Position numbers and translations under genes: made by a program. Under the pieces are notes generated by a model. The model saw nothing but the letters and a program-made list of their open reading frames with translations. It was not told the origin of the DNA and searched no databases. Below, one piece after another: positions 44,939 to 54,833 of a DNA stretch of 64,000 nt; position 1 is the stretch's first letter; each line of letters opens with the position of its first letter. Source of the stretch: Nitrospirota bacterium (GTDB taxonomy: Bacteria > Nitrospirota > Thermodesulfovibrionia > Thermodesulfovibrionales > Magnetobacteriaceae); contig JADFXG010000012.1 in NCBI GenBank assembly GCA_015233895.1, forward strand, positions 27,259-91,258. The letters run 5' to 3'.

Positions 44939-45472
44939 ATGCAATATTCAACTATGATTACAGGGACTATGGAAAGAAATTTAGATTTAACTGAAATCAT
45001 CAACGGAGAGGAAATCATGGGGCCTAGTCCATTTTTTAAACACCAACGAATTGTCAGTAAATTACATCTTACTATAGGTCAATACGTTAAAAAGAATATG
45101 TTAGGAGAGGTACATATATATCCGCTTGATGTAATCTTTGATGAGGGTGTAAACAGGCTACAGCCCGACATTCTTTTTATCAGAAAAGAAAACCTGAGTA
45201 TTGCCAAGGATTGGATAAGAGGCGTACCGGATATGGTTTGTGAGATAATATCTCCAGGCAGTTATGAAATGGATACTGCGGTAAAGAAGGCTATCTATGA
45301 GAAATACAGAGTACCGGAGTACTGGATTGTTATGCCGGAACCTCAAACGATTGAGATATTAACCATTGAAAGCGATAAGTATAAGTTACATTCCGTGGCC
45401 GCATTTGAGGGTGTTGTTACATCTAAAGTCATAGAAGGACTTCAAGTTAACGTTAACGATATATTTGAGTAA
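44939..45472 (+). CDS. Uma2 family (DUF820) endonuclease-fold protein
   Basis: About 177 residues from ATG 44939 (or 163 if ATG 44981-type downstream starts are used; a TTG at 44888 extends the frame but adds unsupported sequence). Uma2 hallmarks are present: EEIMGPSPFFKHQRIVSKL, LQPDILFI, MVCEIISPGSYEMD and KKAIYEKYRVPEYWIV, with the PD-(D/E)XK-like Asp, Glu and Lys. Such proteins are expanded in some bacteria and have no settled role. The usual leading YEDY-type helix is short here, suggesting N-terminal erosion by the neighbouring insertion sequence. Confidence 0.8.
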   Translation: MQYSTMITGTMERNLDLTEIINGEEIMGPSPFFKHQRIVSKLHLTIGQYVKKNMLGEVHIYPLDVIFDEGVNRLQPDILFIRKENLSIAKDWIRGVPDMVCEIISPGSYEMDTAVKKAIYEKYRVPEYWIVMPEPQTIEILTIESDKYKLHSVAAFEGVVTSKVIEGLQVNVNDIFE

Positions 45473-45640
45473 CCTGCATTAGTTTGTTACTTCTGTCCTT
45501 TACCTATATGTGGACAATAATCCTTTTCAAATTCGGTATATATAAGAATATGCTATATAGATAAGCTGTCCTGGTTCAGACTGAATTGGACAAATCCCTG
45601 AAAGAGTTAGTATATTAAGAAAAAGACATGGGAGCTGGTT

Positions 45641-47578
45641 ATGAAAAGAAGCATCTATATTGACAGTATTGCGCTTGATGAGGCTCAAAATAAATGGTCA
45701 AAAGCTATTAAAGAAAAAGGGCTTGACCACCCTCTGGGTTCAGAACTCATAAGTACAACTATTGCCTGTGGTGCTATTACTGCGGAGGCGCTTCCAGCTA
45801 AATGTTCGTCCCCCTCTTTTCACTCCTCAGCAATGGATGGCTATGCGGTAAGATTTGAGGAAACATTTGGCGCCAAAGAAACTAATCCCTTACTATTAAA
45901 AGTACCCGATGCGGCAGTCTATATAAACACCGGAGAGCCGATTCCAGAGACATTTAACGCTGTTATCATGATTGAGGACATAAACATGGTAACTAATGAC
46001 AATGAGGACTTTATCGAGATAATCGCTCCTGTAACGCCTTATAAAAATGTAAGAGTGACAGGTGAGGACATTGTGGCAACGGAGCTAATACTGCCTGAAA
46101 ACCACCGGATACGGCCAATGGATGTTGGAGCGCTGCTTGCGGGGGGTTACACAGAGGTTCCTGTGCGAAAGAAACCAGTCGTAGCCATAATCCCTACCGG
46201 TAACGAACTTGTGCCCCCGGATGTTATCCCTGCGCATGGACAGGTGGTGGATTCCAATTCGGTTATGATAAAGGCGATGACAGAGGAGCTTGGCGCTCTC
46301 GGTGTGCGATATGACATAGTGCGGGATAACCTATCAGAGCTTAAAGCCGCAATTCTGAAAGGAGTTGAGGAGACCGACATTGTGCTTGTCATAGCAGGCT
46401 CATCTGCCGGTAAACGGGATTTCACGAAATTAGCATTAGCCGAACTAGGTGAGGTCATAGTGCATGGGGTTAATATAAAGCCCGGCAGACCACTTCTATT
46501 AGGTTTTGCCAATGGCAAACCGGTCATAGGGATTCCCGGCTTTCCGGTCAGCACTTATATAACGTTTAATCTGTTCGTAAAACCGATGATTCTTACGTGG
46601 CTTGGAGCTTCAGAAAATGCGGTTGACTCTATAACGGCTGTTAACTCACGTAACATCAGCTCCACCATTGGGCAGGAGGAATTTGTCCGTGTAAAGGTCG
46701 GTATGGTGTCGGAGGAGTTTATAGCGACCCCGCTAAGCCGTGGAGCCGGGTCGTTGATGTCTTTAGTTCGGGCGGATGGCATTCTAAGAATACCGGCAAT
46801 GAGTGAGGGAGTTGGGGCAGGCACAAAGGTTGATATCGAGTTGATTACAACAGTCTCTGAGATAATGGACACGATAGTTTGTATCGGCTCTCATGACAAC
46901 ACACTGGATGTTTTGTTTAATCTGCTAAGGAAACGCAGCACGGGCTATTCGTTATCATCGGCACATGTTGGCTCAATGGGTGGCATAATGGCGATAAAGC
47001 GAGGTGAGGCTCACATTGCGGGGACTCATCTTCTGGATGAAGCATCGGCAACCTACAATGTGCCGTTTATAGAGAGATTTCTTGCCGGAGAGGATGTGAT
47101 TTTAATTAACCTTGTTCACAGAGAACAGGGGCTTATAGTAAAGCGGGGCAATCCAAAGGGGATAACAGCAATCAGCGACCTTAAGCGCCCTGACATTACA
47201 TTTATAAACCGGCAGGCAGGCACAGGCACACGGCTCTTAACCGATAAGTGTCTCATAGAGGCTGGAATTTCAGCAGATATGTTAAAAGGCTATGACCGCA
47301 TTGAATATACTCACATGGCAGTAGCATCGGCAGTAGCCTCAGGGGTAGCCGATACCGGAATGGGGATATTGTCGGCAGCTGTTGCGCTTAATCTTGATTT
47401 TATACCAGTTACGCAGGAAAGGTACGATTTTCTGATGAAAAAAGAGTCATATAAACTACCCATGGTTGAAGAGTTGCTTGATATAATCAGAAATGATGCG
47501 CAATTCAGAGAAATCACCACAAAAATGGGCGGCTACGACATGTCACAAACCGGCAAGGTTATGTACTGTAATTTTTAG
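45641..47578 (+). CDS. moeA: MoeA molybdopterin molybdotransferase fused to a periplasmic-binding-protein-like domain
   Basis: 645 residues. The MoeA part (1-~410) has FHSSAMDGYAVRFEE, VYINTGEPIPETFNAVIMIE, IIPTGNELVPP, VIAGSSAGKRDF and VIGIPGFPVSTYITFN, which inserts molybdate into molybdopterin. The rest (~415-645) is a PBP-like domain (VCIGSHDNTLDVLFNLL, SVGSMGGIMAIKRGEAHIAG, NRQAGTGTRLLTDKCLIEAG, GVADTGMGILSAA). The fusion is known from archaea and Gram-positive or deep-branching bacteria and may bind a metal or sense molybdate. GGGAGC precedes the ATG. It is convergent with cusA, 27 bp apart. Confidence 0.93.
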   Translation: MKRSIYIDSIALDEAQNKWSKAIKEKGLDHPLGSELISTTIACGAITAEALPAKCSSPSFHSSAMDGYAVRFEETFGAKETNPLLLKVPDAAVYINTGEPIPETFNAVIMIEDINMVTNDNEDFIEIIAPVTPYKNVRVTGEDIVATELILPENHRIRPMDVGALLAGGYTEVPVRKKPVVAIIPTGNELVPPDVIPAHGQVVDSNSVMIKAMTEELGALGVRYDIVRDNLSELKAAILKGVEETDIVLVIAGSSAGKRDFTKLALAELGEVIVHGVNIKPGRPLLLGFANGKPVIGIPGFPVSTYITFNLFVKPMILTWLGASENAVDSITAVNSRNISSTIGQEEFVRVKVGMVSEEFIATPLSRGAGSLMSLVRADGILRIPAMSEGVGAGTKVDIELITTVSEIMDTIVCIGSHDNTLDVLFNLLRKRSTGYSLSSAHVGSMGGIMAIKRGEAHIAGTHLLDEASATYNVPFIERFLAGEDVILINLVHREQGLIVKRGNPKGITAISDLKRPDITFINRQAGTGTRLLTDKCLIEAGISADMLKGYDRIEYTHMAVASAVASGVADTGMGILSAAVALNLDFIPVTQERYDFLMKKESYKLPMVEELLDIIRNDAQFREITTKMGGYDMSQTGKVMYCNF

Positions 47579-47605
47579 CGCAATGGGGTGACACTCCTGT
47601 CAAAA

Positions 47606-50600
47606 TTAACTTTTCCAGATAGAGTATATAGCCGGATAAATTATTAATTCAAGAATAGTTGAAGTGACGACTCCTCCGACCATAGGGGCAGCGATTGTTT
47701 TCATTACATCAGAGCCAGCACCTGTGCTAAATAGTACAGGTATAAGCCCGGCAAGAATAACACTTACTGTCATAATTTTTGGGCGGATGCGTTTAACCGC
47801 TCCGTACATTATACACTCTCTCAGGTCTTCAGCCGTATTAAGCCTGCCCTCTTTTTCCCACTTATCGTGGGCAAGGTCAAGGTACAGAAGCATTACAACT
47901 CCGGTTTCGGCGTCAAGCCCGGCAAGGGCTATCATCCCAACCCACACTGCTATGCTCATGTTGATATTCAAAAGATACAGCAGCCAAAACGAGCCAACAA
48001 GAGAAAACGGCACCGCTAAGAGCACTATAAATGTTTTTACCACTGATTGTGTATTAAAGTAAATCAAAACAAATATGATAAACACAGTTAGTGGAATCAC
48101 TGTCTTCAGCCGTTCGAAAGTTTTTACAAGATATTCATACTCGCCACTCCACTTCAGACGATATCCGGACGGTATCTTCACAGCTTTTGCTTTTTCTTTG
48201 GCCTTTTCCACGTATCCGCCAACGTCAGAACCTGAGTAATCTATATAGACGTAGGAAACAAGAAGTCCCTCCTCACTTTTAATATTGGTTGGCCCTTTAA
48301 CGATTTCAATATCAGCAAGCTCACTCATAGGAACCCTTAAGAGTCCGGCAGATTCTGTAACGGTAGTGCCTCCCATTCCTTGCGATGAGAGATTTCTTTT
48401 TTGCGGCATCATGACGGGAACAAACACCCGCCCAAGGTCATCAATGCTCTGGCGAAGGTCTCTAAAATACCGCACATTGACCGGATACCGCTCCCTTCCC
48501 TCAACCGTGGTTGTTACATTCATGCCGCCTATGGCAGTTTGAATTACCTCCTCCACGTCCTCTACCGTTAAGCCGTATCTGGCGGCAGCCTCTCGTTTAA
48601 CTTTAAAGTCCAGAAAATAACCAGTCATTACCCTCTCGGCGTACACGCTCCGTGTGCCTGGGAGATCCTTTATTGCCTTTTCGAGGTCGAGTCCGATTTG
48701 TTCAATTTGCTCAAGCTTTGGCCCCAGCACTTTAATTCCCACTGTCGTTCGAATCCCCGTGGCCAGCATATCAATCCGCGCCTTAATTGGCATCGTAAAG
48801 GAGTTTGACACGCCGGGAATTGAAAGCGCCGAATTCATTTCGTTTTTTATCCCCTCTACTGTCATTCCTTTTCGCCACTGTGATTCCGGTTTAAGGTTAA
48901 CCACTGTTTCAAACATCTCAACCGGCGCAGGATCGGTTGCGGTCTCAGCTCGCCCGGCCTTGCCAAACACCTGCGCCACCTCTGGGATTGACTTTATTAT
49001 CCTGTCCTGAAGTTTAATGAGTTTGGCTGATTCTGAAATTGACAACCCCGGCACTGTTACCGGCATGTAAAACAATGTCCCTTCATACAGTGGCGGCATA
49101 AACTGAGTTCCCAGTTTTTTATATGGATAGATGGTTAGTACCATTAAAATAACTGCCGCTACGATGACTGATTTTCTGTGTTTTAGTGAAAACCCTGCTA
49201 CCGGCTCATATATCTTATGAAGCAGCGAGTTAAGTGGATTTTTCTCCTCAGGGCGAATCTTACCTCTGATGAGTAATGTCATAAGAACAGGAGTAAGCGT
49301 TACCGCTAAAAACGAGGAAAACAGCATCGCAAACGTTTTAGTGTATGCAAGGGGTTTAAATAATCTGCCAGCTTGATCTTGTAAAGTAAAGACCGGTAAG
49401 AATCCCACAGTTATTACAAGTAAAGAGAAAAAAAGCGACGGGCCTACCTCTTTGGCTGCTTCTAATACGACTTCAAATCTGCTTCCCTCTGAGCCATGCG
49501 ATTCCCACTCATCAAGCTTTTTGTGGGCGTTTTCCACCATTATAATGGAGGCATCCACCATTGCACCTATGGCTATAGCTATTCCGCTTAGACTCATTAT
49601 GTTTGACGTAACACCAATATAATACATAGCAATGAAAGACATTATTATGGCTACAGGCAGTGTTAGAATCACAACAAGTGCGCTTGGCAAATGAAACAGA
49701 AACACTATGCAGACAACGCTCACAGCTATGGATAGCTTTATGATTTCATCCTTAAGCGTATCAATAGCCCTGTTAATGAGCTCAGAGCGGTCATAGGTGA
49801 CAACAAGTTTAACCCCTTCAGGCAAACTTGGTGCAATATCATTTTTGATTTTTTCTTTAACCCGCTCTATAACGTTTAAGACGTTTTCACCAAAACGCAC
49901 CACTACGATGCCTGCGGCAGTTTCCCCTTTACCGTCTAGTTCTGCCAAACCGCGGCGAATCTCCGGGCCCAGCCTCACCGACCCTATATCTCTGACATAA
50001 ACCGGAGTGCCGTTTCCATTTGTACCTACCGGAATGTCTTCAATATCTTTTACGTTTTTAATATAACCGCGTCCTCTTACCATGTACTCAGCCCCGGAGT
50101 ACTCCACTACACGTCCCTCAACGTCCCTGTTACTTTTCCTTATTGCCTCCATAACTTTATTTAGCGGAAGGTTATAGGCCAATAGCCGGTTAGGGTCAAT
50201 GCTTACCTGATACTGCTTAACAAAACCACCAACACTTGCCACCTGAGACACTCCGGGCACACTTTCTATGGCAAGTTTAATGTTATAGTCTTGCATGGAG
50301 CGAAGTTCGGCAAGATTGTGTTTACCTGAGCCATCAACTAAAGCGTAAGAAAATCCCCAGCCAAGACTTGTAGCGTCAGGGCCTAAAATTGGATTAACAT
50401 CCTGCGGCAGCTTGCTCCTTACAGTTTGCAGGTACTCAAGTACGCGGCTCCGTGCCCAGTAAATATCCGTACCCTCTTCAAATATCACATATATAAAGGA
50501 GCTTCCCAAAAAAGAGTATCCGCGCACGGCTGTAACCTTTGGGGCGGCAAGCAGAGTGGATGTTATCGGGTATGTGACCTGATCCTCTACAAGGTCTGGG

Positions 50601-50770
50601 CTTCTGCCGCTCCAGTCTGTGTAAATGATCACCTGTGTGTCGCTTAAGTCGGGGATTGCATCCAAAGGAGTACGCTCAAGCGCCCACACGCCCCATATAA
50701 TCAAAAATGTTACGAGCAGGAAGATGACAAACTTGTTGCGTCCGCTGAAATCAATTATCTTTGCAATCAT
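47606..50770 (-). CDS. cusA: Heavy-metal RND efflux pump, inner-membrane transporter CusA/CzcA
   Basis: About 1054 residues from ATG 50770 (MIAKIIDFSGRN); the longer frame to 50806 lies inside cusB. Twelve-helix RND organisation: KFVIFLLVTFLIIWGVWALE start, IAIGAMVDASIIMVENAHKKLDEW (monovalent-metal type helix 4 motif), IDMLATGIRTTVGIKVLG, and a second half with PLTVFIIFVLIYFNTQSV. Sequence type points to Cu(I)/Ag(I) rather than divalent export. Last gene of the fixH-like-cusC-cusB-cusA operon. Confidence 0.95.
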   Translation of the reverse strand: MIAKIIDFSGRNKFVIFLLVTFLIIWGVWALERTPLDAIPDLSDTQVIIYTDWSGRSPDLVEDQVTYPITSTLLAAPKVTAVRGYSFLGSSFIYVIFEEGTDIYWARSRVLEYLQTVRSKLPQDVNPILGPDATSLGWGFSYALVDGSGKHNLAELRSMQDYNIKLAIESVPGVSQVASVGGFVKQYQVSIDPNRLLAYNLPLNKVMEAIRKSNRDVEGRVVEYSGAEYMVRGRGYIKNVKDIEDIPVGTNGNGTPVYVRDIGSVRLGPEIRRGLAELDGKGETAAGIVVVRFGENVLNVIERVKEKIKNDIAPSLPEGVKLVVTYDRSELINRAIDTLKDEIIKLSIAVSVVCIVFLFHLPSALVVILTLPVAIIMSFIAMYYIGVTSNIMSLSGIAIAIGAMVDASIIMVENAHKKLDEWESHGSEGSRFEVVLEAAKEVGPSLFFSLLVITVGFLPVFTLQDQAGRLFKPLAYTKTFAMLFSSFLAVTLTPVLMTLLIRGKIRPEEKNPLNSLLHKIYEPVAGFSLKHRKSVIVAAVILMVLTIYPYKKLGTQFMPPLYEGTLFYMPVTVPGLSISESAKLIKLQDRIIKSIPEVAQVFGKAGRAETATDPAPVEMFETVVNLKPESQWRKGMTVEGIKNEMNSALSIPGVSNSFTMPIKARIDMLATGIRTTVGIKVLGPKLEQIEQIGLDLEKAIKDLPGTRSVYAERVMTGYFLDFKVKREAAARYGLTVEDVEEVIQTAIGGMNVTTTVEGRERYPVNVRYFRDLRQSIDDLGRVFVPVMMPQKRNLSSQGMGGTTVTESAGLLRVPMSELADIEIVKGPTNIKSEEGLLVSYVYIDYSGSDVGGYVEKAKEKAKAVKIPSGYRLKWSGEYEYLVKTFERLKTVIPLTVFIIFVLIYFNTQSVVKTFIVLLAVPFSLVGSFWLLYLLNINMSIAVWVGMIALAGLDAETGVVMLLYLDLAHDKWEKEGRLNTAEDLRECIMYGAVKRIRPKIMTVSVILAGLIPVLFSTGAGSDVMKTIAAPMVGGVVTSTILELIIYPAIYSIWKS

Positions 50771-50792
50771 TTCATTCCGAAGCGGGTTTGGG

Positions 50793-51917
50793 TCACTTCC
50801 CAACACCTTTCAGTTGAGCCTCAGAGTCAATAAGGAATGCGGCCCCGGAGGCAACACGGTCACCGAGCTTCAGTCCCGCAGTGATTTCCACCATTGCATC
50901 AGCCTTGATTCCAACTTTAACAATGCGGGGGGCGTAGTTACCCTCTCCCTTATCCACAAATACCACCTGCCGCTTACCGGTATCAAGGACGGCATCCTCC
51001 GGCACCGACAAACGCTCTCCCAGATTTATCGCAAGCTCAACACCAGCGTACATTTGAGGCTTAAGAAGCCCATCCGGATTTTTTATAACAAACCGCACCT
51101 TAGCCGTCCGCGTATCTGCCGATATGCCAGGGTAAATGTAGTCAAGTTTAGACTTTATCACCTTGCCGGGAAATGAACTCATCGTTATATCAGCAGTTTG
51201 ACCGGCTTTAATGAACGGGAGTTCATTTTCGTAAATATCCGCAATAAGCCACAGGGTGGAAAGGTCTGCAACATCAAAGAATTTCTCACCGGGCATCACC
51301 TTCATTCCCTGCACAACCCGCTTCTCTGTAACAAAGCCGCTAACCGGACTAAAGATTGTTACTGTTTTAGTGACCTGTCCCTTTTCCTGAAGTTTTTTAA
51401 TCTGGGCATCTGTTATATCCCAAAACTTAAGCCTCATTTTGGCAGCCGCCACTATTGAGTCAGTGTCTTTGGCAAGCATATCTGAGTATGAAGATTGTGT
51501 GGAATTAGTGGTGTTATTTGAGCCATGTGTGTTTTTGGCCCATCTCAAAAGGTTTAAAAACTCTTGTTGAGTGGCTACAAGTTCGGGGCTGTAGATTTCC
51601 GCCATTGGCTCACCTTTTTTGACATACCGTCCGGTGTAATCCACGTAGAGCTTCTCTATCCAGCCCTCGGTTTTGGTATTAACCGTGGCAAGCCTCTGTT
51701 GGTCATACTCCATCGTGCCGACGGTTCTTATGGTTTTTGTAAATTGTTTCTTTTTGGCCTCCACCACTTTTACGCCTATAAGCTGCCGCTGAGAGTCAGT
51801 AATCTCTATTGTTGACTCATCGGTATCTGCCGCTGTTTGGTTGTCTGCCGCACTAAGGGTTATAGGCAGAAATAACTCAAGAATAAGAAAAATTGAAAGA
51901 ATAAGATTTTTTTTCAT
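50793..51917 (-). CDS. cusB: RND efflux membrane fusion (adaptor) protein CusB-like
   Basis: 374 residues with a signal peptide (KKNLILSIFLILELFLPITLSA) and an adaptor with biotinyl-lipoyl hairpin: GWIEKLYVDYTGRYVKKGEP, a helical hairpin, VSGFVTEKRVVQGMKVMPGE, and beta-barrel SLWLIADIYENELPFIKAG, ending with VPEDAVLDTGKRQVVFVDKGEG. It links CusA to CusC across the periplasm. Start ATG 51917 overlaps the cusC stop by 4 bp. Confidence 0.95.
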   Translation of the reverse strand: MKKNLILSIFLILELFLPITLSAADNQTAADTDESTIEITDSQRQLIGVKVVEAKKKQFTKTIRTVGTMEYDQQRLATVNTKTEGWIEKLYVDYTGRYVKKGEPMAEIYSPELVATQQEFLNLLRWAKNTHGSNNTTNSTQSSYSDMLAKDTDSIVAAAKMRLKFWDITDAQIKKLQEKGQVTKTVTIFSPVSGFVTEKRVVQGMKVMPGEKFFDVADLSTLWLIADIYENELPFIKAGQTADITMSSFPGKVIKSKLDYIYPGISADTRTAKVRFVIKNPDGLLKPQMYAGVELAINLGERLSVPEDAVLDTGKRQVVFVDKGEGNYAPRIVKVGIKADAMVEITAGLKLGDRVASGAAFLIDSEAQLKGVGK

Positions 51918-53197
51918 TTTATTTGCTCCACTTTTGCCGCATCAGAGGGAAGACTATTAGCCGCCACAAGGGACTCTATTTGAGCAATGGCTTTTTCTCT
52001 GTCTGTATATTGTTTGTCACAGAGGATTTCGTAGTCAAGAAGTGACTTTAACCTTGTTATGACAGAAAGAGCATCGCTTTTACCCGAAATGTAGCTGCTT
52101 AAAAAAAGTTCAAACTCCTGGTATGTCTTAGGTATAAGCACGTTTTGGTACAGGTCAATGAGGGACTCGGAGGATTTAACCATTGAAAGAAACTCTCTAA
52201 GCCCGGATGCAACCATGTACTTATATGCGTCAACCTCATGCGATGTGTTTTCTGCCTCGGAGCGTGCCTGCATAACGGCCATATCCTGTTTTTTCTTGTA
52301 GAAAATCGGCAGGTTGACAGTTGCCGTAAGAGACCACATATCCTCAAACGGCGGGGTTCTCTTAGCAACCGCTGCATTAACGGTCACATCGGGGTAGTAG
52401 TCCTTTTTAGCCAGAGCTATTTTAGTTTTAGCGGCATCCAGCATAATTTGTCTTGCCTTAATTTCCGGGGAGTTATCGTACGCAATCTTTATCAGCTCCT
52501 CAAGGGTGTAATTATAGGACGACACGGGTTTTCTGACAGGTTTTCCCAGTGGTGAATTAACCTCCCTGCCCAAAGTCACGTTAAGCATTCCCTCAAGCGA
52601 CTGGATACGCTGCTTTTCCATTATCTCTTTTTCAAGACTCATGTACTTTTCAGTCTGAGCCATGAGAACATCCTGTTGAGAGCCTACCCCTGAGGAATAT
52701 CGGGCAAGGGCGGCATCCTCAACCCTTGAAAAAAGAGCCATACGCTTTTCAATTGTTTCAACAAACAGGGTTGAATACAGGAGACTGTAGTAGAGCTCCT
52801 TTATTCGGGCAACAGTTCGGAATTTAACGCCGTTAGCAGATTCTTTAACAGATTGGCTTTCCTTTGTCTGCACTTCCTCTTTGAGAGCAAGTTTGCCAGG
52901 AAAAGGAAAAGTCTGAGACAGAGAAAACATCCACTGAGAGCCCTGCATCTCCCCAAGCGTGTATCTGTTCCATGATTCGTTTTGATAACCAAACGTGAAC
53001 ATGGGGTCAGGGAGAGCCCCAGACTGCGGGATTTTGAACTCCGCAGTGAAGACCTTTTCATTAGCCATAAGCACTTCGTGGTTTTCAGAGAGCGCCTCTG
53101 AGACAAGAGCATTGAGGTCAAGCTCTGCTGAAAACGAAGGGGTAGCTAAAAAAAACAGTATAATCCCTGCAATTGCTGTTTTATTTAGCATCCACAT
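51914..53197 (-). CDS. cusC: Outer-membrane efflux protein CusC/TolC-like
   Basis: 427 residues with a signal peptide (TAIAGIILFFLATPSFS) and a TolC-type duplicated helical repeat (ELDLNALVSEALSENHEVL, LEELIKIAYDNSPEIKARQ). The 5' end overlaps the upstream FixH-like gene (stop at 53181), so translation is coupled; ATG 53191 is a second candidate start. Completes the export channel of the Cus system. Confidence 0.93.
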   Translation of the reverse strand: MWMLNKTAIAGIILFFLATPSFSAELDLNALVSEALSENHEVLMANEKVFTAEFKIPQSGALPDPMFTFGYQNESWNRYTLGEMQGSQWMFSLSQTFPFPGKLALKEEVQTKESQSVKESANGVKFRTVARIKELYYSLLYSTLFVETIEKRMALFSRVEDAALARYSSGVGSQQDVLMAQTEKYMSLEKEIMEKQRIQSLEGMLNVTLGREVNSPLGKPVRKPVSSYNYTLEELIKIAYDNSPEIKARQIMLDAAKTKIALAKKDYYPDVTVNAAVAKRTPPFEDMWSLTATVNLPIFYKKKQDMAVMQARSEAENTSHEVDAYKYMVASGLREFLSMVKSSESLIDLYQNVLIPKTYQEFELFLSSYISGKSDALSVITRLKSLLDYEILCDKQYTDREKAIAQIESLVAANSLPSDAAKVEQIK

Positions 53198-53597
53198 TGT
53201 ACTTTGCCGACTCTGTTTTGTTGTTTCTGGTTACTTTTACCGCTACGTTCCAGGCCCCTGCCATAGGTAAATTCATTGTTGCAATGAACTCCTCGGCGTT
53301 TTGTTTAGCATTAGCTTTGTAGTTCATCGCTGGCATTCCAGGCATAGCTGGCATTGAGTATTCCAATACAACCTTGGCATCTAAAACGTATTTTCCATCG
53401 GCATCCTTAATCTCTATGGTGGCTATATTGTCGCCAACCACAGGGTTCTTCTTGTCAAGCTTTAAAGTGACAGCATACGGTCCGGCGTTTGACGTCTGTT
53501 TGTAAGTTCTTAAATCTGCCATAGCACCTGTTGATAAAAAAACAAGTGTGACAACAATTGCCAAAACCGTTGTAGTTGCTTTTTTTACTCTGTTCAT
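53181..53597 (-). CDS. Secreted FixH/YtkA-like protein
   Basis: About 138 residues from ATG 53597 (the frame extends to 53633 without added homology); GGGAGG lies 11 nt upstream. Signal peptide (ATTTVLAIVVTLVFLSTGAMA) and a beta-sandwich domain of the YtkA/FixH type: GPYAVTLKLDKKNPVVGDNI, DAKVVLEYSMPAMPGMPAMNYK, LPMAGAWNVAVKVT. The Met-rich loop MPAMPGMPAM resembles copper-binding Met motifs. As first gene of the efflux operon it may be a periplasmic metal chaperone (inference). Confidence 0.82.
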   Translation of the reverse strand: MNRVKKATTTVLAIVVTLVFLSTGAMADLRTYKQTSNAGPYAVTLKLDKKNPVVGDNIATIEIKDADGKYVLDAKVVLEYSMPAMPGMPAMNYKANAKQNAEEFIATMNLPMAGAWNVAVKVTRNNKTESAKYNVDAK

Positions 53598-53716
53598 AAT
53601 GTGTGTAACCTCCCTTTTTTTAATTTCACTCAATTAGTGAATGTCTATTTTATCACAGACTATGGTGTTTATTATAAAGGTAGATTGTGAATAAATTATG
53701 AATTTCTAATTTGTAG

Positions 53717-54382
53717 TTAACTGCAGCCGTAGGATGAGCACTTGCAAACTCCCTTGTTTTTAGCCTTTTCAAACGCCTCCTTACCCTCTCTAACTGAAAA
53801 AACGGCTATGGCTATGGCTCCGATACTATCCAGTCCGGCTATTTTAGTAATCTCATAGCCCACACTTGCCAAAAGGAGCACTATTGAAAGATATATGCAC
53901 ACGCGTGAGCAGGCGGCATCTGATAGTATTGCCTCAGAACCAAGGGCATTGCCAGCTTTAGTCTTGTAACGAATAAGCAAGAGCATTGCAACAATTGAAA
54001 CAACTGCAACGACTATTCCAACTATTGTGGTCACAGGTTTCTTACCGGTTATAAAGTTATAAACAGAGGTAACGGCAAGTCCGGCTGCTAAAACGTAAAA
54101 AGCCCAGCCTGTGATCTTTAAGGCCGTCTTTTCAAAGGCATCCTGTGCTATTTTATTTGTGCTGTTATCGCCTTTCATCCGTATTACCATGTGCCAGATA
54201 CCTATGCCTGATACTACCTCGGCAAAGGAATCCAGCCCAAAACCAAAAAGTGACATTGTGTCATCATCTAACCCAAAATAAACAGAGACCAGCCCCTCTG
54301 CCAAGTTATAAAACACTGTTATCGCAGCAAGCAGATATGCAAGATCCAGCAGCCCCTCTCTGTCTTTTAAAGAAACTTTCAC
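53717..54382 (-). CDS. Cation transporter, CDF-like
   Basis: 221 residues with about six membrane helices and without the usual C-terminal cytoplasmic domain. DSFAEVVSGIGIWHMV and ILSDAACSRVCIYLS occupy the positions of the two metal-binding helices of cation diffusion facilitators, but with Ala/Cys in place of one canonical His-Asp set. A Cys-rich tail, CKCSSYGCS, ends the protein and could bind a soft metal. It is 119 bp upstream of the FixH-like gene on the same strand and may be the first gene of the metal-efflux set. Confidence 0.75.
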   Translation of the reverse strand: MKVSLKDREGLLDLAYLLAAITVFYNLAEGLVSVYFGLDDDTMSLFGFGLDSFAEVVSGIGIWHMVIRMKGDNSTNKIAQDAFEKTALKITGWAFYVLAAGLAVTSVYNFITGKKPVTTIVGIVVAVVSIVAMLLLIRYKTKAGNALGSEAILSDAACSRVCIYLSIVLLLASVGYEITKIAGLDSIGAIAIAVFSVREGKEAFEKAKNKGVCKCSSYGCS

Positions 54383-54435
54383 TAAGTTTTATCCCCCTTT
54401 ATTCTAATTAAAATGCTAAAATATTATAGCAATTT

Positions 54436-54825
54436 ATGACAGATAATGTGTACAAAACTTATTTAATAGTAGGCATGGGCGGGTTTCTTGGGGCCGTTGC
54501 CCGTTATGCCATAGGTGGGTGGTTTGGAAAGCGCTGGGGGATTAGCTTTCCATGGGGAACACTTTTCATAAACGTAAGCGGATGTTTCCTTATAGCGTTT
54601 CTAATGTCAATTCTTACAGAAAGGTATATGTTTAATCCACATTGGCGGTTATTTCTTGTGGTGGGATTTCTTGGAGCATATACCACATTTTCCACCTTTG
54701 AGTATGAAACCGAGCAGTTACTAAAGGGCGGAGAGTTTCTTTACGCCACTTTAAATGTGACATTAAGTGTGGTGGTCGGATTTATTGCCCTGAAATCGGG
54801 TGAAACCCTTGCTAAATTTATATAA
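54436..54825 (+). CDS. crcB: Fluoride channel CrcB/Fluc
   Basis: 129 residues with four membrane helices. GGFLGAVARYAIGGWFG start, FINVSGCFLIAFLM with the central Na+ site region, and TTFSTFEYETE, the phenylalanine-box and polar-track region for F- passage. Exports toxic fluoride as a dual-topology dimer. No fluoride riboswitch fits in the 53-bp gap upstream. The next gene (DUF190) starts 9 bp later. Confidence 0.95.
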   Translation: MTDNVYKTYLIVGMGGFLGAVARYAIGGWFGKRWGISFPWGTLFINVSGCFLIAFLMSILTERYMFNPHWRLFLVVGFLGAYTTFSTFEYETEQLLKGGEFLYATLNVTLSVVVGFIALKSGETLAKFI

Positions 54826-54833
54826 GGAGTGAG

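Noticed and set aside
54383..54435. Fluoride riboswitch ahead of crcB
   Set aside because: Only 53 bp separate the genes and no crcB-motif sequence is recognisable.
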